Below are positions 1-16,224 of a stretch of DNA of 64,000 nt, one piece after another. The position numbers and the translations under genes are program-made. Source of the stretch: Myxococcus xanthus (GTDB lineage: Bacteria; Myxococcota; Myxococcia; Myxococcales; Myxococcaceae); assembly GCF_006402735.1 (NCBI RefSeq), contig NZ_CP017174.1:5645001-5709000 (forward strand). Direction: 5' to 3'. The first letter of the stretch is position 1; every line of letters starts with the position of its first letter. The notes beneath the pieces were generated by a model that saw nothing but the letters and a program-made list of their open reading frames with translations, was not told the origin of the DNA and did not search any database.

Positions 1-1609
<1,609 letters not shown>

Positions 1610-2251
1610 TCGGACCTCTAACTGGCACGCTCGAAAGCCGGGCTTTGCCTCGGCGAACGAGATGACGACGGACGCAGTCCGCCTCCCCCCCGCGATAGAC
1701 CCGATACAAGGAAGAGCGGATCAATGCCAAATCCATAACGTTGGCGCAAGCCAATCAGCACGAAACCGTTTCGTGCACTCTCACGAGAACCGGACACTCC
1801 AAACGGAGCAACCCATGTCTCTCAATTACCAAGACTCCGACTGACGCATGTTTGATCTGAAAATCAAACATGAGTGACCCCAGTAAAACTAATTAAGAAC
1901 AGAACGTTCCCAGACCTGGCACGTCAGCCGGGCAGAGTACGCGCCACCGCCATTCCGGGGAAATCTCAGAACCCATACACATAAAACCTATCAGTCGCCC
2001 AGCGTCCCCCGGGGCCGATGCCCAGGGGGTTCCACCAGCAAACGCAATGGCCTGGATGTGTCCTCCACACGCCAGCCGGCTCCACCTGATGGGCAGCCCG
2101 AGTTCCGCGCCGCGAAGCAATCATCGGGCGCATGAATTCTTATGATAAATCAATACAGCACCGCACTGCAGGCGGCCGGCCCCGCACGGCGCACTGTCAG
2201 GAAATTCGATGCCGAACGTCCGCGGCCCCGGACCGCGAGGAGGCAACCCGA
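1610..2251. other. Divergent intergenic region between PKS and oxygenase
   Basis: No convincing gene in 642 bases. It is more A/T-rich than its surroundings, especially 1840-1900 and 2130-2155, as expected of a divergent promoter region. TATGAT at 2141-2146 could be a -10 element for the oxygenase gene, but no good -35 sits at the right distance. A perfect inverted repeat at 1847-1872 is listed separately. Confidence 0.6.
1847..1872. repeat. Perfect 10-bp inverted repeat with 6-base loop
   Basis: CATGTTTGAT at 1847-1856 is followed by CTGAAA and then ATCAAACATG at 1863-1872, an exact reverse complement. It lies in the A/T-rich centre of the divergent PKS/oxygenase intergenic region, with no T-run after it. 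An operator for a dimeric regulator is more likely than a terminator. Function is inferred from position only. Confidence 0.5.
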
Positions 2252-3037
2252 ATGGAACTTTCCCCAGGCGAAGTGGAGCAGTTCATCGAGCGTGGATTCG
2301 TGCGGCTGGACCAGGCGTTTCCCCGCGAGCTGGCGGACACGTGCCGCGAGCTGCTCTGGCGCGACACGGGCTGTGCTCCGGACAATCCGGCCACCTGGAA
2401 GCAGCCGGTCATCCGGCTCGGGGACTATGCGCAGGAGCCATTCCGGCTGGCGGCGAACACGCCCCGGCTGCGAGGCGCGTTCGACCAGTTGGTGGGGCCC
2501 GGACGCTGGCTCCCCCGAGGCAGCCTGGGCACATTCCCCGTGCGCTTTCCCAGCCCGGACGCGCCCGGAGACGACGGCTGGCATGTCGATGCCAGCTTCC
2601 CAGGTGAAGACCCGAGCTCGTTTTTCTCCTGGCGAGTGAATGTGGCGTCGAAAGGCCGCGCCCTACTGATGCTCTTCCTCTTCTCCGACGTGGGAGAGGA
2701 CGACGCCCCCACCCGCATCCGCGCGGGCTCCCACCGGGACATCGCCCGCGTGCTCGCCCCCGAGGGAGACGCGGGACTGACGTTCATGGAGCTCGCCGGG
2801 AAGTTGGACGTGTCGGCCCACCGGCCGCTCGCGCTCGCCACGGGAGAGGCCGGCACCGTGTACCTGTGCCATCCCTTCCTGGTCCATGCCGCCCAGCCGC
2901 ACCAGGGAACCCGGCCGCGCTTCATGGCCCAGCCGCCGCTCCTGTCCCGCGCCCCCTTCGCGGTTCAGGGCCCGGAGGACGACGCCTCGCCGGTGGCACG
3001 CGCCATCCGGCAGGCGCTGAACGAAACGCGCGCGTAG
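2252..3037 (+). CDS. Phytanoyl-CoA dioxygenase (PhyH)-like Fe(II)/2-oxoglutarate oxygenase
   Basis: Predicted 261-residue non-haem iron oxygenase. The metal facial triad is visible as H111-x-D113 (GWHVDA), plus a distal His at 207 or 212 in CHPFLVHAAQPH. QGTRPRF follows and supplies the Arg expected to bind 2-oxoglutarate. Length fits the family. The start is the ATG at 2252, with GAGGAGG nine bases upstream; a longer reading from 2132 has no comparable ribosome site. It lies between the PKS (divergent) and the NRPS (convergent, 20 bases between stops). It is therefore a plausible tailoring hydroxylase for the product, which is inference from position. Substrate unknown. Confidence 0.8.
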   Translation: MELSPGEVEQFIERGFVRLDQAFPRELADTCRELLWRDTGCAPDNPATWKQPVIRLGDYAQEPFRLAANTPRLRGAFDQLVGPGRWLPRGSLGTFPVRFPSPDAPGDDGWHVDASFPGEDPSSFFSWRVNVASKGRALLMLFLFSDVGEDDAPTRIRAGSHRDIARVLAPEGDAGLTFMELAGKLDVSAHRPLALATGEAGTVYLCHPFLVHAAQPHQGTRPRFMAQPPLLSRAPFAVQGPEDDASPVARAIRQALNETRA

Positions 3038-3057
3038 CCCGAGCGTTCCCCGCGTCG

Positions 3058-9522
<6,465 letters not shown>

Positions 9523-9722
9523 GTCTTCTCCAGCGCTGGACACGGCCCGGGTTGACACGCGGCCACGACCCTTGACTGAGCACGGAGAACCCCCGGCAGA
9601 CATCTTCCGGCCAAGGCTCCCCGAGACAGCATGCCGCTTCGCCCGGAAGAGGAAGCACGCTCGTACCGCGCTTGAGCCCGCCCCCTCGATACAGCGCAGC
9701 TTGTGCCACCGCCGTTGCCTGC

Positions 9723-9751
9723 TTGTCCATATAAACGATAAGATCTATTAT
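9723..9751 (+). promoter_or_regulatory. Sigma70-like promoter candidate for the exporter
   Basis: TTGTCC at 9723-9728 and TATTAT at 9746-9751 are separated by exactly 17 bases, close to the housekeeping consensus. The expected transcript start near 9758 gives a ~120-base leader ahead of the MFS gene. No transcript data were available. Confidence 0.4.
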
Positions 9752-9829
9752 TACAGCGATAGCGGTTCCTGATAAAAAGAACGCGGTATCCGGTTGGACG
9801 TCCCGGCCGCGCTCACGAAGACTCTAGCC

Positions 9830-9874
9830 ATGCATCTGACACCGAGCGGCGCACGTCCGCGGAAGGCCCGCTGA
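9830..9874 (+). CDS. Possible 14-residue leader ORF ahead of exporter
   Basis: An ATG at 9830 opens a 14-codon frame (MHLTPSGARPRKAR) ending at TGA 9872-9874, four bases before the exporter ATG at 9879. The exporter's own best ribosome site, GGAAGG at 9861-9866, lies inside this ORF at a long spacing of 12. Translation of the leader could therefore affect exporter translation. The leader's own ribosome site is weak, and chance occurrence is quite possible. Confidence 0.2.
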   Translation: MHLTPSGARPRKAR

Positions 9875-9878
9875 CGGC

Positions 9879-11246
9879 ATGGCATTTTCAAGCAGGCACG
9901 TCGTCACACACCCTGCCCGGGTCTTCAGTCTCATCTGGCTGGGTCAGCTCATCTCGTCGCTGGGGACGGGGCTCACCCAGTTCTCGGTGGGTGTCTTCGT
10001 CTACCAGAACAGTGACTCCGTCACGGAGTACTCGCTGGCGTCCTTCTTCGGGTTCCTCCCGATGGTGCTGCTCGCCCCCGTCGCCGGCTCCATGGTGGAC
10101 CGCAGCAACCGCCAGCGGGTGATGTTGCTGGCGGACCTGGGCGCGATGATGGCGATTGGTTTGATGTGGTGCCTTGTCGCGGCGGACCGCGCCGGGCTGT
10201 GGGCCCTTCAAAACTGGCACTTCTATCCGCCCCTGGCGCTGAGCGCCGCCTTCAGCACCTTCCGCATCCTGGCCTTCTCCACGACCACGCCCCTGCTGGT
10301 CTCCAAGCAGAACCTGGGCCGGGCCAACGGCATGGTGGAACTGGCCATGAGCGCGGGCCAGCTTCTGGGCCCCGCGATGGCGGGCGTGCTGGTGGTGAGC
10401 ATTGGCTTGCAAGGCGTGTTGCTCATCGACCTGGCGACCTTCCTCTTCGCGGTGGCCACGCTGCTGAGCGTGCGCATCCCCCAGCCCGAACTGACTGCCG
10501 AGCAGGCCGAGGCCAGGAAGTCGCTGTGGACGGACATCGCGCTGGGCTGGCGCTTCATCCGCGAGCGCCCCGGCCTCCTGGGCCTGCTGGCCTTCAGCTC
10601 CGCCGTCAACCTGTTCTCCGTGCTGGTGACGGTGCTCATCACCCCGCTGGTGTTGAGCTTCACGGACCCGACGACGCTGGGGCTGGTCGTCTCCTGCTCC
10701 GGCGTCGGCATGGTGGCGGGCGGAATCACCATGGGCGTCTGGGGAGGCCCGAAGCGGCGCATCCGGGGCGTGTTGGGCGCGGAGCTCGTCGCGGGCCTGG
10801 CCTTGTTGGCGGCGGCGCTCCCCGCCAGCGTATTCCTCGTCGCGTGCGCCGCCTTCGTGTTCATGTTCACCGCCCCCGTGGCCATGGGCTGCTCACAGGC
10901 CATCTGGCAGAGCAAGGTGCCCCCCGCCATCCAGGGACGGGTGTTCGCCACGCGCCGGATGCTCGCCCTGATTGCCCCGCCCATCGCGGCGCTGCTCGCG
11001 GGTCCGTTGACGGACAAGCTCTTCGACCCCTGGATGGCGCAGGGCGGCGCCCTGGCCAGCACCTTCGGCCAGGTGCTGGGCACCGGGCCGGGCCGCGGCA
11101 TTGCCCTGCTCTACGTCTTCCTGGGCTTGATGCTGGCGGGCAGCGTCCTGCTGACCTGGTCCTCTCCGCGCGTGCGGGGCGTGGAAGACGAGCTCCCGGA
11201 CGCGCTGCTGCCCCAGGCCGTCCCCGCCGCTCAACAGCAAGCCTGA
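9879..11246 (+). CDS. MFS efflux transporter (EntS/MFS_3 type)
   Basis: A 455-residue inner-membrane protein with about 12 hydrophobic segments. It has the MFS loop motif between TM2 and TM3 (GSMVDRSNRQRVM, residues ~71-83) and a second half with the usual internal repeat. Single-chain exporters of this kind commonly sit beside NRPS genes and release siderophores or lipopeptides. Divergent placement next to the FAAL-NRPS suggests it exports that product or gives self-resistance (inference). A loop at ~370-400 between late membrane segments is longer than usual. The start at 9879 is preceded by GGAAGG at a wide 12-base spacing. Confidence 0.85.
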   Translation: MAFSSRHVVTHPARVFSLIWLGQLISSLGTGLTQFSVGVFVYQNSDSVTEYSLASFFGFLPMVLLAPVAGSMVDRSNRQRVMLLADLGAMMAIGLMWCLVAADRAGLWALQNWHFYPPLALSAAFSTFRILAFSTTTPLLVSKQNLGRANGMVELAMSAGQLLGPAMAGVLVVSIGLQGVLLIDLATFLFAVATLLSVRIPQPELTAEQAEARKSLWTDIALGWRFIRERPGLLGLLAFSSAVNLFSVLVTVLITPLVLSFTDPTTLGLVVSCSGVGMVAGGITMGVWGGPKRRIRGVLGAELVAGLALLAAALPASVFLVACAAFVFMFTAPVAMGCSQAIWQSKVPPAIQGRVFATRRMLALIAPPIAALLAGPLTDKLFDPWMAQGGALASTFGQVLGTGPGRGIALLYVFLGLMLAGSVLLTWSSPRVRGVEDELPDALLPQAVPAAQQQA

Positions 11247-11418
11247 GCCGCCGCGGCGCGTCCGCTGGTCAACGCTCCGCGCCCGGCGAGCCTATCCTGT
11301 TATTCCTGCTTTACTGATTGCCGTACAGTCCTTGCAGCTCCGGCTCCCCGGAGCCAAGGCCTCCGCCCGCCCCAGGCGTGGAGCGCCCGAGAAACCCTCG
11401 ACCGCAAGGAGCACAAGC

Positions 11419-12636
11419 ATGTCCGGCAAGTTCGTGTCACGCAGTCTGGCCCTGCTGGGAATCTGTGGGGGCCTGAGCGCCCTGGGAGGCTGTGGCGACG
11501 CCGAGCCAGCGCCCACCGCCCTCGAACCGGTGGGCCAGGTGGAAGGCGCCGCCATTGTCGACACCATCACCGAAGGCTCCTACGTCATCCGCTCGGTGAT
11601 GACGAACAAGTGCATCGACGTCGCCTCGTCGAGCACGGCGGACGGCGCCAAGGTGCAGCAATGGGATTGCAACGGCACCAATGCGCAGCGCTTCCGCGTC
11701 ACGCCCACGTCCGGGGGCTACTTCAGCATCATCAACGTGAACAGCAACAAGGCGCTCGACATCAAGGAGGCGAGCACCGCGGCGAACGCGCTGGTCCACC
11801 AGTGGGGCTATGGCGGCGGAGCGAACCAGCAGTTCCGCTTCGTGAAGGAAGTGGGCAGCGAGTTCAGCATCCGCGCGCGTCACACCGACATGGCCATTGA
11901 CGTGTACTGGGGCAACACGGCCAACGGCACGGAGCTGGTGCAGTACCCCTACGAGCAGCGCACGAACCAGCGCTGGACGTTCGACCGCATCGACGGGGGC
12001 GGTGGCAACCCCGGCACGGGGCTGGCCGCCATCCTGAGCGAGTCCACGTTCAACGCCATGTTCCCGAACCGGAACCCCTTCTACACGTACAGCAGCCTCA
12101 TCGCCGCCGCGAGCACCTTCCCGGCCTTCGCCAACACGGGCTCGCTGGAGACGCGCAAGCGCGAGGTGGCGGCCTTCTTCGCCAACACGGCCCATGAGAC
12201 GGGCAACTACGTGTACGTGGAGGAGATCAATCGCGGTGACTACTGCGGCGCATGGGGTCCGCCGGGCTGCTACTGCGTCGCGGGCAAGAAGTACTACGGA
12301 CGCGGGCCCATCCAGCTGTCCTGGAACGGCAACTACTGCGCCGCCGGCACCGCGCTGGGGCTGCCGCTGCACACCAACCCGGACCTGTTGGCCCAGGACG
12401 CCAACGCCGCGTGGCGCTCCGCGTTCTGGTTCTGGACCACGCAGGCCGGCGCCGGAACCATGTCCGCGCACCGCGCCATGGTCGACGGCCGCGGCTTCGG
12501 TGAGACCATCCGCACCATCAATGGCTCGCTGGAGTGCAATGGTGGCAACCCCGGCCAGGTGCAGAGCCGCATCAACAACTATCAGCGCTTCACCGGCATG
12601 CTGGGCGTGAGCCCTGGCGACAACCTGGGCTGCTGA
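11419..12636 (+). CDS. Ricin-B lectin / GH19 chitinase-like lipoprotein
   Basis: A 405-residue exported protein. The N-terminus is a lipoprotein signal with lipobox ending SALGGC (Cys25). Residues ~50-195 are a ricin-type beta-trefoil lectin with repeated QxW-like motifs (VQQWD, NQQFRF, NQRWTF). A Gly-rich linker leads to a GH19 family domain at ~200-400. The catalytic acid Glu is residue 260 in AHETGNY, and the substrate-cleft motif KKYYGRGPIQLSWNGNY follows. It probably cleaves chitin or peptidoglycan-like beta-1,4-GlcNAc polymers at the cell surface, fitting a predatory lifestyle (inference). The ATG at 11419 has AAGGA eight bases upstream. It is monocistronic, followed by a hairpin. Confidence 0.9.
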   Translation: MSGKFVSRSLALLGICGGLSALGGCGDAEPAPTALEPVGQVEGAAIVDTITEGSYVIRSVMTNKCIDVASSSTADGAKVQQWDCNGTNAQRFRVTPTSGGYFSIINVNSNKALDIKEASTAANALVHQWGYGGGANQQFRFVKEVGSEFSIRARHTDMAIDVYWGNTANGTELVQYPYEQRTNQRWTFDRIDGGGGNPGTGLAAILSESTFNAMFPNRNPFYTYSSLIAAASTFPAFANTGSLETRKREVAAFFANTAHETGNYVYVEEINRGDYCGAWGPPGCYCVAGKKYYGRGPIQLSWNGNYCAAGTALGLPLHTNPDLLAQDANAAWRSAFWFWTTQAGAGTMSAHRAMVDGRGFGETIRTINGSLECNGGNPGQVQSRINNYQRFTGMLGVSPGDNLGC

Positions 12637-12647
12637 GACGCGTCACC

Positions 12648-12676
12648 GAGGTGGGGATGGATCGCACCTCCACCTC
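12648..12676 (+). terminator. Hairpin after chitinase gene
   Basis: GAGGTGGGG pairs with CTCCACCTC in a nine-pair stem (one G-T) around a loop of about 11 bases, 12 bases after the chitinase stop. It has no U-tract, so it is at best a weak intrinsic terminator. Confidence 0.35.
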
Positions 12677-12927
12677 ACGCCTCACGCCGAACGCCGGGCG
12701 GCCTCATGCTCCAAGCCGCCCGGCTCCAGCACCTCGCCCTGGCAGCACCCGCGTCCGGAACCGGGCAGCCCCCTGCCCCGTCTCCCGAAGGAACGCGCTG
12801 CCGCGCCTGACGGCGCTCCCCGCCTCAGCCGCACTCCCGGAACGTCCCCCCCCCGAGCCGCCCTGGGGTGCACCGGACAACGCCAGCATCCGCCCTGAAG
12901 AGTGCATTGGAGGGATGGGTCTGTCTT

Positions 12928-12943
12928 TACCACCCGGGTGGTA
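12928..12943. promoter_or_regulatory. Perfect 16-bp palindrome TACCACCCGGGTGGTA (site 1)
   Basis: The 16 bases are identical to their own reverse complement, the form expected of an operator bound by a dimer. Two related copies follow at 13179 and 13219, all upstream of the sigma/HerA operon. Confidence 0.5.
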
Positions 12944-13178
12944 TGGGCAACGCGCGCCAGAACTCCTGAACAGTCCGTGTCTCGCGAAGCCCCCGCTCCG
13001 CGCCGCCCGGAATAGCAGGAGACCACGCAGTGCATCACGACATCAGACGCTGAAGCAGGGTGCCTTGGCAGACGCCGAGTCCGCGACGACCTGCGCCGTT
13101 GGCAAATCTGACTCACCCAAGCCAGCGAACGGAGCCCAGGTGCATTGGCTCCACTGTCTGCATTACCGTCCATGAACA

Positions 13179-13194
13179 TACCACCCGGGAGGTA
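13179..13194. promoter_or_regulatory. Near-palindrome TACCACCCGGGAGGTA (site 2)
   Basis: Matches site 1 at 15 of 16 positions. Its centre is 251 bases downstream of site 1 and 40 bases upstream of site 3. Confidence 0.45.
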
Positions 13195-13218
13195 CAGACA
13201 CGCGGCGCGCCTGCCAGG

Positions 13219-13234
13219 AACCATTTGGGTGGTG
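13219..13234. promoter_or_regulatory. Degenerate third copy AACCATTTGGGTGGTG (site 3)
   Basis: Keeps the GGGTGGT half-site and the ACCA of the other half, matching site 1 at 11 of 16 positions. Its 40-base centre spacing from site 2 is about four helical turns, which would put both on the same DNA face. Confidence 0.3.
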
Positions 13235-13333
13235 CAGGTGCATGTTTTCGTCGAACTCGCCAGTGCGGCTCCGAAGGAGCACATGCGCGCACGTATTGAG
13301 CGCGTCCACGGAAACTTCCGATGAGGAGTCAGG

Positions 13334-13933
13334 ATGGGAATTCCAACACGAGACGAGGACGTCGCGTTGCATGCGCGCATCCTCCAGCGAGAGTCGGTGG
13401 CGAACGTGGACGCGTTTGCGGTCTTCGTCGACCCCATCATCGCAGCCGTGAAGTACGCCCGAGGATGCACCTACGAAATGGCCCGTGACGCCGCCATCGA
13501 CGTGTTGCTCGACTACCTCGAGGCACCCGAGCGCTTTGATCCGCAGAGAGGTCGCCTGTTCTCCTACCTGGCGCAATCCGCGAAGAACACGGTCACTGAC
13601 TGGCAGCGCTCGGCGACGAGGCGCCAGGTGCGTGAAGAAAAGTTCGGCATCCTTTTCGAACTTCTAGGGAGGTCTCCGAAAGACTGTTTGGAGCAATCCG
13701 CGGAGGTGAAGCGCGTCGTGGAACGCATCGAACAATCCGACCTCTCTCAGGTGGACCGCGCGTTCCTCGGACTCATGCTCCAGGGAGAACGGTCGACCCA
13801 GCGGTTTGCCGAGGTACTCGGCCTGGGCTCACTCCCCGCAGTCGACATCCAGCGCGAAGTGAAGCGCAACCGTGACCGCATCATGAAGTGGCTGGTGCGC
13901 TTTGGAAGGGAGGTTTTCGGTGACGAATCCTGA
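13334..13933 (+). CDS. Sigma-70-family-like factor (divergent ECF type)
   Basis: A 199-residue protein resembling ECF sigma factors. Residues ~50-100 look like region 2 (RDAAIDVLLDYLEAPERF, then RGRLFSYLAQSAKNTVTDW and a basic stretch). Residues ~140-190 resemble region 4 (LQGERSTQRFAEVLGL, then VKRNRDRIMKWL). It is probably an RNA polymerase specificity factor or a relative repurposed to regulate its own operon. The ATG at 13334 has GAGGAG five bases upstream. Its 3' end overlaps the next gene by 14 bases, and it heads a five-gene co-oriented run ending in a HerA-like ATPase. Base composition looks less GC-rich than the flanks, hinting at transfer. Confidence 0.7.
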   Translation: MGIPTRDEDVALHARILQRESVANVDAFAVFVDPIIAAVKYARGCTYEMARDAAIDVLLDYLEAPERFDPQRGRLFSYLAQSAKNTVTDWQRSATRRQVREEKFGILFELLGRSPKDCLEQSAEVKRVVERIEQSDLSQVDRAFLGLMLQGERSTQRFAEVLGLGSLPAVDIQREVKRNRDRIMKWLVRFGREVFGDES

Positions 13934-14297
13934 TTGGCTTGAGAGTGCGGCCAGGCGGAGCACAGAGAAAGCCTGGATGCTTGGCCATGTGTTCGAGCGC
14001 TACCTCGCGATTGAAGGCATCACCACCACTGACCTCGCGAACCAGCTGGGTTGCTCGCTGGAAGAGCTCCACTGGATGTCCCTCTGCCGACGTCCCGTTG
14101 GTGCTTCTTTCGCAACGCAGACCATCGCGGTCGCTCACCGCTTCGCGGTCAACGAGCGGGCCCTGGTCCGAGTGCTTCGACACGTCGAGGTCATCGACGC
14201 GCTGACATCCGATACCGAAGGCGAGGCGGTGACCGGCGCCAGTCGCATCCAAATCGCGGCCAGAGACCGCTTTCATGACGATGAGGACACCCCATGA
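13920..14297 (+). CDS. Small regulator-like protein preceding the ImmA/IrrE gene
   Basis: A 125-residue protein from a GTG at 13920, with GAAGGGAGG six bases upstream; an ATG at 13902 is in frame but lacks such a site. The segment GITTTDLANQLGCSLEELHWMSL (two parts of ~12 residues, around 30-53) has the spacing of a helix-turn-helix. This fits the usual pairing of an XRE-type repressor with an ImmA/IrrE protease. It overlaps the sigma-like gene by 14 bases and the next gene by 4, so translation is probably coupled. The HTH reading is by eye; no catalytic motif was seen. Confidence 0.6.
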   Translation: MTNPDWLESAARRSTEKAWMLGHVFERYLAIEGITTTDLANQLGCSLEELHWMSLCRRPVGASFATQTIAVAHRFAVNERALVRVLRHVEVIDALTSDTEGEAVTGASRIQIAARDRFHDDEDTP

Positions 14298-15022
14298 TGG
14301 GTCGTTGGCTGGATGAGGCCATGGTCATCAGCGGGCTCCAGGCATGCACTTCCTATCCGCGCGACCTGGCCGTAGAAGCCCCATACCAGCTGTCCGTGGA
14401 GACGGTGCCCATCCCCAAGCTCACGACAGCGCACGTGGCGGAGTGGACATCGAAGCGGAAGGTTCCGCATCCCATCTCCGACACCGACCGGGAAATATAC
14501 GGGTGCATGGTCGCCTGGAAAGGGAGTGCCCTGCTCTTCCACGATACGGGTGACTCGGAGGATGAACAGCGATTCACCGTGGCACATGAGGTCGCGCACT
14601 TCGTGCTCGACCACGTGATTCCCCGCGAGCGAGCCCTGCGCCACTTTGGAGAAGGAATCCTCCCCGTCCTCGACGGAAAGCGAGACGCAAGCCTGGAGGA
14701 AAAACTGTCCTCGGTTTTCGGACAGGTCCCGCTGGGTGTCCAGGTCAAGCTCATGGATAGGAACCCGTCCGGGCACCTTGCCTCTGGAGCCATTGCGGAA
14801 GCCGAACGGCGAGCCGACCGGCTGGCGCTCGAGTTCCTCGCGCCAGCAGAGCTCGTGCGGCGGATGCTCCGTATCACCCCAGGAGAAGACGGCGTACCGC
14901 GGGTGGCCAGCCGCTTCGGTCTCCCTGAAGACAAGGCCAGGGGCTATGCCCGCGCGCTCATGCGACAGGAGCGCGCCCAGCGATTCTCCATCATCGAATT
15001 TCTTGGCGAAGACAGGAGCTAG
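14294..15022 (+). CDS. ImmA/IrrE-family metalloprotease
   Basis: A 242-residue predicted zinc peptidase. The HExxH motif is H98-E-V-A-H (FTVAHEVAHFVLD), and a downstream EAERRADRLALEFLAP supplies the third acidic ligand and the helix typical of DUF955/ImmA proteins. In mobile elements and stress systems such proteases cleave a partner repressor; here the partner is likely the preceding small regulator or the sigma-like factor (inference). Its ATG overlaps the previous stop in an ATGA junction, and the next gene begins two bases after its stop. That places it firmly inside the operon. Confidence 0.85.
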   Translation: MMGRWLDEAMVISGLQACTSYPRDLAVEAPYQLSVETVPIPKLTTAHVAEWTSKRKVPHPISDTDREIYGCMVAWKGSALLFHDTGDSEDEQRFTVAHEVAHFVLDHVIPRERALRHFGEGILPVLDGKRDASLEEKLSSVFGQVPLGVQVKLMDRNPSGHLASGAIAEAERRADRLALEFLAPAELVRRMLRITPGEDGVPRVASRFGLPEDKARGYARALMRQERAQRFSIIEFLGEDRS

Positions 15023-15024
15023 GC

Positions 15025-16212
15025 ATGGCGGGTGGTTTTCACGCCGAAGACGGAGCAGACCTCGTCGGTGACGACGACTTCTTCGACGCGTTTGGAGAGG
15101 ATCTGCTGACGACGCTCAACCTCGACACATGGTCGCAGGGGCTCGACCTGGAGAGCGTCATGGCACGGTTCCGAAAGGAAATCGCCAATGCCGTGGACAA
15201 GGAGGGCGTCGTGAAGAAGATCATCCGGCAACAAGTCCTCCCGAAAATCTCCGCGAACTCTCGCGGTGGTGCCAAAGAGGCTGGAGTCTACAGGGCCACA
15301 CCCGAAGAATTGGCCACGGTCCATCAGAGCCTGCTCTTCTCTGGGAAGGTGGAGGCCGTCAACAGCATCTCGACGAGCCACGAGAGCCTGCCAATTGGAA
15401 TCACCCAGATTGGAATCGCCGCTGTGGGTTACGGAGGGACGAGCGGAACATTTTCTCAGCGACTGTTCCGGAAGGAGATGTCGGACCAGCGTTCGAATCC
15501 AGTTCAAGAGGCACTCGCGTGCATCGACCAGCGGATGGACAGGTCGGCCAGTCCTCGCGAGAAGTCGCTTTCCAAACTGGCTCGCCGCGGCATCAAGACC
15601 TACGCCGAACGGGCCGTGCTCGTGGACAAGTCCGAGGCGGAGTGGCGTATCGGGCATGGCAATCCATGCTCTTACGAACTCATCACGGGTTCGGGCTACA
15701 TGAGCCTCCTGCGCGCATCCATCACTGTGCTCAGGCGCCTCATTCTCCAGCAGAAGAAGTTCGTGTTCGTGCCAAGCACGCTCGAGGAGCGGGGCATTCT
15801 GACCATTGGTCATGCGCTCCAGGCTGGCGAGTACGTCATCTTCGAAACGCTCGAACGCTATGGGAGGCGGGTCATCGAGCAATGGAAGTACGGGGACCGC
15901 AGCCAGAACCTCGCGGCGAAGTTCGTGCAGGAATGCTGCCCCGAAGTCATCTCCGGTGTGTTTCGCGCATCTGAGCGAACCCCTCCCCGCTCATTCTATG
16001 CGCATCGCGACCACGTCCACCTCGCGGCGCGAGTCGCCATGGCGGACAGCATCCTCCGACCCGATCGGGGATTCCCCATGCTGCTCGATGTCGCGGAAGC
16101 ATCGTGCCGGAGCGCCTTCGGTGAGGATGGATTCATGGGCCTCGTGCATGACGCCTATGCCCAGGCAGGCGCCAACCTCGAGTTCTTCAACGAGCACACC
16201 AAGCGCCATTAG
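15025..16212 (+). CDS. HerA-partner protein, possible NurA-like nuclease
   Basis: A 395-residue protein I cannot assign with certainty. Several stretches resemble NurA nuclease topology by eye. A strand-like KVEAVNSISTSHES (N113) occupies the place of the NurA AVDGS motif, followed by ITQIGIAAVGYGG. GNPCSYELITGSG recalls the HGPLxPYELL segment, and a C-terminal RGFPMLLDVAEASC recalls the closing GYPxPLxxA motif. HerA and NurA genes are classically paired, and here the next gene, 12 bases on, is HerA-like. At the first motif an Asn stands where NurA has the metal-binding Asp, so activity may be altered or the alignment wrong. It follows the protease gene by two bases. Confidence 0.55.
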   Translation: MAGGFHAEDGADLVGDDDFFDAFGEDLLTTLNLDTWSQGLDLESVMARFRKEIANAVDKEGVVKKIIRQQVLPKISANSRGGAKEAGVYRATPEELATVHQSLLFSGKVEAVNSISTSHESLPIGITQIGIAAVGYGGTSGTFSQRLFRKEMSDQRSNPVQEALACIDQRMDRSASPREKSLSKLARRGIKTYAERAVLVDKSEAEWRIGHGNPCSYELITGSGYMSLLRASITVLRRLILQQKKFVFVPSTLEERGILTIGHALQAGEYVIFETLERYGRRVIEQWKYGDRSQNLAAKFVQECCPEVISGVFRASERTPPRSFYAHRDHVHLAARVAMADSILRPDRGFPMLLDVAEASCRSAFGEDGFMGLVHDAYAQAGANLEFFNEHTKRH

Positions 16213-16224
16213 GCCAGGGGGACC

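Larger units (their letters stand above)
9523..9878. other. Divergent promoter region between NRPS and exporter
   Basis: No gene seen apart from a possible 14-codon leader at 9830-9874. An A/T-rich block at 9723-9785 contrasts with the GC-rich flanks and carries the promoter candidate listed below. Both the NRPS (leftward) and the transporter (rightward) must be driven from this stretch. Confidence 0.6.
12637..13333. other. Long leader region ahead of the sigma/HerA operon
   Basis: No ORF here has convincing codon use or a ribosome site. The stretch starts with a hairpin after the chitinase gene and contains three copies of a TACCACCCGGGTGGTA-like element (12928, 13179, 13219). It ends at the GAGGAG ribosome site of the sigma-like gene. 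Confidence 0.6.

Noticed and set aside
1815-1844. Nine-codon ORF MSLNYQDSD with a possible ribosome site, resembling the start of an MbtH-like protein
   Set aside because: It stops immediately, and reading through the TGA gives nothing like MbtH. The similarity is too short to count.
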